Origin: Verrucomicrobia bacterium UBA673
GTDB taxonomy: Bacteria > Verrucomicrobiota > Verrucomicrobiia > Limisphaerales > UBA1096
Reading direction: 5' to 3'
Assembly: GCA_002299785.1 (NCBI GenBank)
Contig: DBNL01000027.1
Location: 1 to 5,323, forward strand
Length of the DNA: 5,323 bases
Part shown: positions 1-5,323 of the stretch, piece by piece
Numbering within the stretch: the stretch's first letter is position 1
Layout of the letters: every line of letters starts with the position of its first letter
Made by a program: the position numbers and the translations under genes
The notes under the pieces: model-generated
Told to the model about the DNA's origin: nothing
The model's database searches: none
Seen by the model: only the letters and a program-made list of their open reading frames with translations

Positions 1-17
1 AAATATATAAGAATCTC

Positions 18-83
18 ATGCTGCTTCGTCTTACACAAGCGTCTTTTACCGTTGTTCTCCTAATGACAACGCTTAGTCAGGCC
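18..83 (+). other. Sec-type signal peptide of the large haem protein
   Basis: Residues 1-22 show a short basic n-region (Arg4), a hydrophobic core around FTVVLLMTTL (residues 10-19), and a likely signal peptidase I site after Ser-Gln-Ala (20-22), before HSDSP. No lipobox cysteine is present, so it is not predicted to be a lipoprotein. Export fits the downstream c-type haem motif, because haem is attached outside the cytoplasmic membrane. No other obvious membrane helix was seen in the protein, so it is probably soluble or held by protein or glycan contacts after cleavage. Confidence 0.8.
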
Positions 84-3000
84 CACTCGGACTCTCCCGC
101 AAACCGACTGGCCTACCTTGATGGAGAAGACCCCTTTCATGTTGGGCTAACGTTCCCCAAATTAACCACGCCGCAGTGGGTTGGTGAAAAAGGCGTTGAA
201 GCCGTTGTTACCCTTGGAATTGACGATATGCGTGACCCCAAAATCTACGAGTCATTCTGCCGTCCCATCCTGAACAGGCTGAAGCAAATCGATGGACGCG
301 CCCCGATCAGTATCTTTTGTAATACCATCACTCCAAGTGAACCCCTTCTGCAGCAATGGTTCAGTGATGGACTTAGCATCGAGGTTCACACGCTGACCCA
401 TCCCTGCCCCATTTTGGCCAAGGGCAACTTCACGGCAGCAGCCAATACCTACCACGGCGGCGTGGACCTGATGAACCACATCCCCAACAACCTGCCGGTC
501 GCCTTCCGCACGCCGTGTTGCGACTCCCAAAACACGCCTAGCCCTCGCGTTTTTTCCGAGTTGTTGATGCGCAACAATCCTGCCGGACAATTTCTCGAGA
601 TGGACAGTTCTGTGTTCAATATTTTCACTAAAGCCGACCCGGTGCTGCCCGCAAACCTCGTCACCGATTCGGACGGCAAACCCAAATTTGAAAAATACGT
701 TCCGTTCGACTCGTACGTCGTCACGATCGAAAACTACCCCTATCCATACGCCATAGGCAGCAGGATTTGGGAAATGCCGTGCATGGTTCCCAGCGATTGG
801 GAAGCACAAAACCTCCACGGGCCAAGCAACCCGGTAACAGTCAGGGACTGGGAAGCCGCCATCGATGCCACCGTCCTCAAGCAGGGCATTTTCAACTTTG
901 TCTTTCACCCACACGGCTGGGTCAAAAACACTCAAATGATTGAATGGATCGATCACATCACCGCCAAGCACGGCAGTAGTGTGAAGTTCCTCAATTTTCA
1001 CGAGACCCGCGAACGACTCAAGAACAACCTTCTAGGCGGCCAAGGGCTTCGCGCCGACAACGGACAGGACAACGGCATCCGGTTGCTCGACCTCAATAAC
1101 GACGGTTTCATGGACGCAGTAATCAGCAATGAACACTTGCAGCAAACCCGTGTTTGGGACCCACAGGCCAAGCGCTGGAACACCACAACATTCCCCGTAC
1201 AACTCGTGCAGATCGCCACCGATGGAACGCGCACCGACGCCGGAATCCGATTCGGCATCCTGCAACCAAGCGATAACGCCTCGTTCTTCATCAGTAACAA
1301 TCACGAGAAAGGCATATGGCATTTCGACGGTGAAACGTGGATTGAAGATCCCGCGATGCTGCGCGGGCTTGGCCAAACTCTGAAAACCGTCGACACAAAT
1401 CGAGATAAAGGTGTTCGCCTACGCGACACGGACAACGATGGAATCTGCGAAATCATCGTCGGCAACCCAGACACCCAGGCGGTTCTCAAATGGGTGTCGT
1501 CGCGCAAGCAGTGGCAACCGGCGACATTCAATCTCCCGCCGGGTGTCACGATCGTCCGGCAGGACGGCAGCGACAACGGCACACGGTTTGTCGATATCAA
1601 CGAGGACGGTTTTCTCGATGTCATTCAGTCCAATGAATCACGTTACTCACTGAACATTTACATACCGCAACCGATCGACGGCTGGAATATCGGCTGGCCG
1701 CGTGAAGTCATGGCCGGTCTCCGAAGTGACTCGAATGCCATCCCAATGATCGTACGAGGCGGATCGTACAACAATAATGGAGCTTGGTTTCATTCGCGAC
1801 ATTTATGGATTCAAAACGAGGATACGGCCCACCTGCCTAATCTTGTTGACCGCCGCTCGTATGACAACCTGCTAAGGGGTGAACTACCACTGCCAAAGTC
1901 CCCGCAGGAATCACTCCGATCGATGAAACTGCTCCCCGGCTATCAAATCGAGTTGATGGTCGCTGAACCGCTGGTGGCGGATCCGGTAGCTTTCGATTGG
2001 GATGCGGAAGGACGGTTGTGGGTCGCCGAGATGGCCGACTATCCACTAGGCCTCGACGGCAAAGGGCAACACGGAGGGCGCGTTCGCTGGCTGGAGGATC
2101 GTGATAAAGACGGCCGCTACGACCACTCCACTGTTTTTCTGGATGGCCTTTCCTTCCCCAACGGTGTCATGCCGTGGGGCGACGGCGTCCTCATCAGTGC
2201 CACCCCAGACATCCTTTTCGCACGCGACACAATTGGCGACGGCAAGGCCAACGAAACCCGCGTGCTCTTCACCGGCTTTAATGAGGGAAACCAACAGCAC
2301 CGAATGAACGGATTCGATTATGGACTCGACAATTGGGTGTACTGCGCCAACGGCGACAGCGGCGGAATTGTCACCTCGCCCGGCACCGACTTGTCAGTGA
2401 ACATTCGTGGCCGCGACTTTCGGTTCCGCCCCGAAACGCTCGAGTTCCAGACTCAAACCGGCCAGACCCAGTATGGGCGCCGCCGCGACGACTGGGGCAA
2501 CTGGTTCGGCAACAATAACCCCAGTATCGGCTGGCACTATACCCACCCTGAACATTACCTGCGCCGTAACCCTCACCTTATCGCGCCCTCTTCCCGAAAG
2601 CGACTAGGGAACTATGACCGCTCCCACCAGGTCAACGGCATCAGTCGACCATTGCAGCGTTTCAATGGCGTGGGCACATTTCAGCACATCACGGCCGCTA
2701 ACAGCCCCACACCGTACCGCGACAACCTGTTCGGCGAAGGGTCTTCCCGGCACCTGTTCATCAGCGCACCGGCCTACAACGTTGTGCGCCGCGAACTACT
2801 ACAGCCAAGCGGCGTCAGCTTCACCAGCAGCCGTCCCGAGGGCGCCGACGGGCTGGAATTCCTGGCGTCGAGTGATGCTTGGTTCCGCCCAACCTCCCTT
2901 CGGACAGGGCCGGACGGGGCGCTCTGGATCGCCGACTTTTACCGCCTCGTACTCGAGCACCCTGAATGGATTCCCAACGACGTAGAAGAACGGATCGACC

Positions 3001-5123
3001 TTCGTTCCGGCTCGGATCGTGGCCGTATATACAGGATTTACCCGGACGGAAAAAAGCCAAAACCGACCCCCCATCTTGCCAGCAAAACCACCAGCCAACT
3101 CGTCGACGCACTCGATAACCCAAACGGTTGGCAACGAGACACCGCTCAGCAGTTGCTCGTCCGGCAAAACCATAAATCCGCAACCAAGCACCTAAACAAG
3201 CTACTGCAATCCAGCACCAACCCAAAGGCACGATTGCACGCACTTTGCACACTCGAGGGTCTTGGCCAATTGCGGGCAAAGCACGCCGTTACAGGCATGA
3301 GCGACGACCATCCCGGCGTCCGCGAAAACGCCATCCGCGTCAGCGAGCCGCTGCTACGCTCCGGCCCAGACAATGCGCTTGAGCAAGCACTGCGACGCCT
3401 GGTTGACGACACCGAAATTCGCGTTCGCCGCCAACTCGCCTTCTCCCTTGGTGAATGGGACTCGCCCACCGCTGGCGAGTTGCTCGGACGCTTGGCCAAG
3501 GCCTCCGCCGGTCAACCGGCTTTGCAAGTCGCCATCGCCTCGTCCGCTGTCGGGCGTTCCACCGAAATACTCGATCCGTTACTAGCCAAGCCCCAAGTCA
3601 ACGGACTCACCAAGCTGATTACGCCACTGTTTCGCCTGGCCGCAATCGAGGCCGAAGCCGCTGACGTCAAAAAACTGCTTCTCCGCTTGACTCGCGATGC
3701 AGCAGAAATGGAGCCGTGGCGCATGGAGGCGTTGTCCGGACTACTGACCCATGCCCGAAAACGGCAGTTGCCGCTGGACGAACTGCTGACTAACGCGAAC
3801 ATTGAGAAAACTGTCCGGGCAATGATAGGAAATACTAGTGCAAAACCAAGAGATCGGGCCGCTGCACTCGAGCTGCTTTGCAGTTTGCCCGGCGAACGGA
3901 GGGAACTCAATTTGCTGCTCGCCGAGCAACTCACCGCCAACGCGCCGAGAGAGTTGTTTGAGGTCGGCATGGAGGAACTGGCCAAGCGTGATCCTTCGGC
4001 AACGGTGCTTTTGGGCAACTGGAAAAGTTATTCGCCCAGCCGCAAAAACCGGGTGCTACAGCAGTTGATCGGCGGTAATCGCTCCGCCCACAGCCTTCTC
4101 GCCGCTATCGAGAGTAAACAAATATCCGCTAACGAAATCGGCCCTGTTTTCCGTCAGTTTCTCACCACGCATCGGGATGCAAAAATCCAAAACCAAGCGC
4201 TCAAACTGCTTGGCCATCAAGCCAGCGGGCGAGACGAGCTCGTGGCTCAACGCTTGGCCAAGGTCACCCCCCTCACCGGCTTAGCCACCAGCGGTGAGAC
4301 GCTTTTCGCAACACATTGCGCCGCCTGCCACAATCTGGGCGGTAACGGAAACGCCGCCGGCCCCGACCTCGCCTCGCTAGGCGACAAGACGCCTTCTGCG
4401 CTGCTCACCGCGATTCTTAATCCCAACAAGGCTGTCGAGGATCAGTTCGTGATTTACGCTGTCACCACGAGGGAGGGAGCGGGGCTCGCCGGCATGATCA
4501 CCGCCGAGAACGCCAACAGCATCACGCTGATGGACTTGACCGGGCAACAACGACAACTGCTCCGCACCAACATTGCCACCCTCTCGAGCCTTGGCCGTTC
4601 ACTCATGCCGGAAGGGCTTGAACTGGTTTTAAATGATCAGGATTTGGCCGACTTGGTCGCTCACATCAACTCGACCGGCACACCGCCGAAGCGCCAGACC
4701 GGCAATACTCCCGCACTCGTCAAGACCGGCAACGACGGAGCACTGCTCCTGACTGCAGCCAGCGCGGAGATTTACGGGGATACACTTTTGTTCGAGGAAC
4801 GATACGGAAATCTCGGTTTTTGGCGATCAGCCAACGACAAGGCGGCTTGGACGCTCAACGCGAAAGCGGCCGGAGAGTACGAGGTTCATTTCGATTGGGC
4901 ACGAGACGGCGATAGTACGGCGAACCATTTGCGGCTGCAGATTGGCTCCGCCGAATTGCTTGCACCGGTCAGCGGCACCGGCACTTGGGATGACTATCGT
5001 GAGAGGAACCTTGGCACAATCCGGCTTGAGAAAGGCCGGCAACGCGCCGTCATCCGGCCCGCCGGGGAGTTGGACAGTTTCCTGTTCGACCTGAAATCCA
5101 TCCGCCTTGTCCCCAAGGGGTGA
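18..5123 (+). CDS. Exported multidomain PVC-type haem protein: deacetylase-like + FG-GAP + dehydrogenase + HEAT + cytochrome c + C-terminal beta-sandwich
   Basis: This single uninterrupted frame of 1,701 residues ends in TGA. Seen in order: a signal peptide (1-22), a NodB-like deacetylase domain (about 59-335), FG-GAP-like repeats (351 to about 616), a PVC dehydrogenase propeller (about 628-1012), HEAT-like helices (about 1020-1415), a haem domain with CAACH at 1434-1438, and a beta-rich C-terminus (about 1574-1701). The last three-module core, propeller, HEAT and haem, is the standard plan of PVC CxxCH proteins, usually about 900-1,200 residues. The extra length here comes from the N-terminal deacetylase and repeats and from the C-terminal module. 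The predicted role is periplasmic or surface oxidation of a carbohydrate-like substrate with electron transfer to c-type haem; this is inference. ATG 18 is preferred over ATG 63 because only it gives a complete signal peptide. The frame is open to the window edge upstream, so an earlier start is possible. The neighbouring gene converges and is not co-transcribed. Confidence 0.93.
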   Translation: MLLRLTQASFTVVLLMTTLSQAHSDSPANRLAYLDGEDPFHVGLTFPKLTTPQWVGEKGVEAVVTLGIDDMRDPKIYESFCRPILNRLKQIDGRAPISIFCNTITPSEPLLQQWFSDGLSIEVHTLTHPCPILAKGNFTAAANTYHGGVDLMNHIPNNLPVAFRTPCCDSQNTPSPRVFSELLMRNNPAGQFLEMDSSVFNIFTKADPVLPANLVTDSDGKPKFEKYVPFDSYVVTIENYPYPYAIGSRIWEMPCMVPSDWEAQNLHGPSNPVTVRDWEAAIDATVLKQGIFNFVFHPHGWVKNTQMIEWIDHITAKHGSSVKFLNFHETRERLKNNLLGGQGLRADNGQDNGIRLLDLNNDGFMDAVISNEHLQQTRVWDPQAKRWNTTTFPVQLVQIATDGTRTDAGIRFGILQPSDNASFFISNNHEKGIWHFDGETWIEDPAMLRGLGQTLKTVDTNRDKGVRLRDTDNDGICEIIVGNPDTQAVLKWVSSRKQWQPATFNLPPGVTIVRQDGSDNGTRFVDINEDGFLDVIQSNESRYSLNIYIPQPIDGWNIGWPREVMAGLRSDSNAIPMIVRGGSYNNNGAWFHSRHLWIQNEDTAHLPNLVDRRSYDNLLRGELPLPKSPQESLRSMKLLPGYQIELMVAEPLVADPVAFDWDAEGRLWVAEMADYPLGLDGKGQHGGRVRWLEDRDKDGRYDHSTVFLDGLSFPNGVMPWGDGVLISATPDILFARDTIGDGKANETRVLFTGFNEGNQQHRMNGFDYGLDNWVYCANGDSGGIVTSPGTDLSVNIRGRDFRFRPETLEFQTQTGQTQYGRRRDDWGNWFGNNNPSIGWHYTHPEHYLRRNPHLIAPSSRKRLGNYDRSHQVNGISRPLQRFNGVGTFQHITAANSPTPYRDNLFGEGSSRHLFISAPAYNVVRRELLQPSGVSFTSSRPEGADGLEFLASSDAWFRPTSLRTGPDGALWIADFYRLVLEHPEWIPNDVEERIDLRSGSDRGRIYRIYPDGKKPKPTPHLASKTTSQLVDALDNPNGWQRDTAQQLLVRQNHKSATKHLNKLLQSSTNPKARLHALCTLEGLGQLRAKHAVTGMSDDHPGVRENAIRVSEPLLRSGPDNALEQALRRLVDDTEIRVRRQLAFSLGEWDSPTAGELLGRLAKASAGQPALQVAIASSAVGRSTEILDPLLAKPQVNGLTKLITPLFRLAAIEAEAADVKKLLLRLTRDAAEMEPWRMEALSGLLTHARKRQLPLDELLTNANIEKTVRAMIGNTSAKPRDRAAALELLCSLPGERRELNLLLAEQLTANAPRELFEVGMEELAKRDPSATVLLGNWKSYSPSRKNRVLQQLIGGNRSAHSLLAAIESKQISANEIGPVFRQFLTTHRDAKIQNQALKLLGHQASGRDELVAQRLAKVTPLTGLATSGETLFATHCAACHNLGGNGNAAGPDLASLGDKTPSALLTAILNPNKAVEDQFVIYAVTTREGAGLAGMITAENANSITLMDLTGQQRQLLRTNIATLSSLGRSLMPEGLELVLNDQDLADLVAHINSTGTPPKRQTGNTPALVKTGNDGALLLTAASAEIYGDTLLFEERYGNLGFWRSANDKAAWTLNAKAAGEYEVHFDWARDGDSTANHLRLQIGSAELLAPVSGTGTWDDYRERNLGTIRLEKGRQRAVIRPAGELDSFLFDLKSIRLVPKG
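192..1022 (+). other. NodB-like polysaccharide deacetylase domain (residues about 59-335)
   Basis: The domain has recognisable counterparts of the carbohydrate esterase 4 / NodB motifs. Motif 1 is Asp69-Asp70 in TLGIDDM, motif 2 is H124-T-L-T-H128-P, motif 3 is R164-T-P-C-C168, and the late strand-plus-histidine motif is FVFHPHGW with His297 and His299. In the known family the second Asp and the two motif 2 histidines bind the metal, while the first Asp acts as base; by analogy D70, H124 and H128 would be the metal ligands here. Motif 3 normally carries an aromatic residue after the proline, whereas this protein has Cys-Cys. The reaction would be removal of N- or O-acetyl groups from a glycan. 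Activity is inferred from the conserved motifs, and a binding-only role cannot be excluded. Confidence 0.75.
1068..1739 (+). repeat. Four tandem 56-residue (168-base) FG-GAP/VCBS-like repeats
   Basis: Four units begin at residues 351, 407, 463 and 519, exactly 56 residues apart. Each opens with D-x-G-[IVT]-R and has an Asn at unit position 21 (ISN, ISN, VGN, QSN). Units 1, 3 and 4 carry calcium-type loops at unit positions 8-16: DLNNDGFMD (358-366), DTDNDGICE (470-478) and DINEDGFLD (526-534). Unit 2 has ILQPSDNAS in that place and lacks the ligands. Such repeats build blades of beta-propellers and usually serve in binding or structure in secreted proteins. A divergent fifth unit may follow around residues 585-601 (NNNGAWF to WIQNE), out of phase and without a calcium loop. 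The DNA of the units has diverged, so this is an old protein repeat and not a recent duplication. Confidence 0.82.
1899..3053 (+). other. PVC-type dehydrogenase beta-propeller domain, TIGR02604-like (residues about 628-1012)
   Basis: The domain opens with LLPGYQIELMVAEPLVADP and AFDWDAEGRLWVAEM, the typical first blade of the 'putative membrane-bound dehydrogenase' family. Further family signatures follow: the acidic loop EDRDKDGRYD (693-702) before TVFLDGLSFPNGV, a second loop DTIGDGKANE (737-746), then NGFDYGLDNWVYCANGD, RGRDFRFRPETLEF, QYGRRRDDWGNWFGNNNP, and near the end GPDGALWIADFYR and GRIYRIYP (1002-1009). The fold is related to soluble glucose/sorbosone dehydrogenase propellers, which use PQQ. 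Cofactor and substrate are not established by these motifs. It probably donates electrons to the haem domain of the same chain, which is inference from the fusion. Confidence 0.85.
3075..4262 (+). other. HEAT-like alpha-helical repeat region (residues about 1020-1415)
   Basis: This stretch is rich in Leu, Ala, Arg and Glu with short amphipathic helices and few glycines. Typical HEAT spacing is seen around DDHPGVRENAI (1096-1106) and DDTEIRVRRQLAFSLG (1130-1145), where Asp-x-x-x-x-V/I-R turns are followed by hydrophobic helices. The lead-in NPNGWQRDTAQQLL and ARLHALCTLEGLG are also usual in PVC haem proteins. In that family the array bridges the propeller and the cytochrome domain, probably as a scaffold. 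Repeats after about residue 1200 are degenerate and their borders are uncertain. Confidence 0.75.
4287..4676 (+). other. Mono-haem cytochrome c domain, TIGR02603-like (residues about 1424-1553)
   Basis: The domain starts with SGETLFATHCAACHNLGG. Cys1434 and Cys1437 would hold the haem by thioether bonds and His1438 would be the proximal ligand. The later segments also match the PVC haem-binding family: GPDLASLG, LLTAILNPNKAVEDQF, then ITLMDLTGQQ, and SLMPEGLEL, ending with a helix DLADLVAHI. Met1530 in SLMPEGL is the best candidate for the distal axial ligand. There is only one CxxCH in the whole protein. Export followed by haem attachment is implied. The likely role is to take electrons from the linked propeller and pass them to a respiratory carrier. 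Confidence 0.92.
4737..5120 (+). other. C-terminal beta-sandwich, carbohydrate-binding-module-like (residues about 1574-1701)
   Basis: After a Pro/Thr/Gly-rich linker (about 1554-1573) comes a beta-rich module: ALLLTAASAEIYG, then GNLGFWRSANDKAAWTL, GEYEVHFDWARDGDS, LRLQIG, GTGTWDDYRERNLG, and a closing strand pair LEKGRQRAVIRP and FLFDLKSIRLVP. The order 'tissue-like first strand, W-x-L strand, G-x-Y-x-V strand, T-W-x-x-Y, L-x-x-G-x-x, final D-x-x-x-I-x-L' is the general pattern of CBM6/CBM35-type and related galactose-binding-like domains. It is not part of the basic haem protein plan. Glycan binding is a guess from fold resemblance; a precise family cannot be named by eye. Confidence 0.55.
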
Positions 5124-5126
5124 CCG

Positions 5127-5142
5127 CCGCTCGGCCAAGCGG
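5127..5142. terminator. Small inverted repeat in the convergent gap, possible weak bidirectional terminator
   Basis: CCGCT (5127-5131) and AGCGG (5138-5142) are perfect complements around a six-base loop, with a possible extra G-U pair at 5126/5143. An alternative register, ACCGC (5123-5127) with GCGGT (5139-5143), is also possible. The repeat fills almost all of the 20-base gap between two convergent stop codons, the place where a shared terminator is expected. On the + strand the following bases are only moderately T-rich, and on the - strand there is no T-run, so intrinsic termination would be weak. Confidence 0.3.
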
Positions 5143-5143
5143 T

Positions 5144-5323
5144 TCAGTTGTATTTCTCGATGCCTTTAAAGCGGACGGTGCGCGTGTCAATCTCGCGACC
5201 AGTCGACTTGGCCAAACTCCTGTACAGGTCCGGCCGTCGCGACTGAATCCAGCGCATGCCGACGTTCATCGTTAACTGCTTCGACTCAAGATCGGCGATG
5301 ATCATTTTGTCGGCAGCCGACCA
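5144..5323 (-). CDS. C-terminal fragment of a probable carbon-nitrogen hydrolase (nitrilase superfamily)
   Basis: On the reverse strand a frame enters from the window edge and ends at TGA (5146-5144), giving 59 residues that begin WSAADKMIIADLESKQL and end FKGIEKYN. No stop interrupts it. The segment MIIADLE, a hydrophobic strand before an acidic residue, followed about 20 residues later by RRPDLYRSL, matches the usual C-terminal end of nitrilase-superfamily enzymes (strand 'vvaDldl', then 'RRPelY'). These enzymes hydrolyse C-N bonds of nitriles, amides or carbamoyl compounds in the cytoplasm, using a Glu-Lys-Cys triad. The triad lies upstream, outside this window, so neither activity nor subfamily can be judged. 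The gene converges on the large haem protein with 20 bases between stop codons. Confidence 0.62.
   Translation of the reverse strand, partial: WSAADKMIIADLESKQLTMNVGMRWIQSRRPDLYRSLAKSTGREIDTRTVRFKGIEKYN

Noticed and set aside
252..1001. 249-codon open frame on the - strand, opposite the deacetylase domain
   Set aside because: It lies wholly inside the well-supported + strand gene and its translation shows no recognisable motif or composition of a real protein. Long antisense frames are common in G+C-rich coding DNA.
2614..2985. 123-codon open frame on the + strand in another phase
   Set aside because: It overlaps the dehydrogenase domain, whose own frame has clear family motifs throughout. 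The alternative product is Ser/Thr/Ala-rich and unrecognisable.
3512..4018. 168-codon open frame on the - strand, opposite the HEAT-like region
   Set aside because: The translation is Ser/Arg-rich low-complexity sequence of the kind produced by antisense reading of Leu/Ala/Glu-rich helices. No start signal or family motif was seen.
4317..4331. Possibility of more than one haem site
   Set aside because: Only this CxxCH was found in the 1,701 residues. Other cysteines (for example CC at 167-168 and YCANGD in the propeller) lack the spacing and histidine.
5111..5120. Palindrome CCCCAAGGGG just before the stop codon of the large gene
   Set aside because: Its two-base loop is too small for a stable hairpin and it encodes the last residues, so it is not called as a terminator.

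Overview
The window suggests a bacterium of the Planctomycetota/Verrucomicrobiota (PVC) group. The main protein carries the two signature modules of PVC secreted haem proteins: the 'putative membrane-bound dehydrogenase' beta-propeller (TIGR02604-like), and further along the 'putative heme-binding domain' (TIGR02603-like) with one CxxCH. Both families are, to my knowledge, almost confined to this group. The DNA is fairly G+C-rich by eye. The assignment rests on recalled family patterns, not on a search.

Layout: bases 1-17 are a short leader with no clear Shine-Dalgarno sequence. Bases 18-5123 (+) are one intact reading frame for a 1,701-residue exported mosaic protein. Its order is signal peptide, NodB-type polysaccharide deacetylase-like domain, four 56-residue FG-GAP/VCBS-like repeats plus a divergent tail, PVC dehydrogenase propeller, HEAT-like helical array, mono-haem cytochrome c domain, and a C-terminal beta-sandwich resembling carbohydrate-binding modules. 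Bases 5124-5143 are a 20-base convergent gap holding a small inverted repeat. Bases 5144-5323 (-) are the C-terminal 59 codons of a second gene that runs off the window, probably a carbon-nitrogen hydrolase (nitrilase superfamily).

How it may work (inference): the large protein looks like a periplasmic or surface enzyme. It could remove acyl groups from a glycan with its N-terminal domain, hold the substrate through the repeat and C-terminal domains, oxidise a sugar or alcohol in the propeller, and pass electrons to the tethered haem. No substrate can be read from the sequence. The two genes converge, so they are not one operon. No RNA gene, mobile element, CRISPR array or origin was seen.
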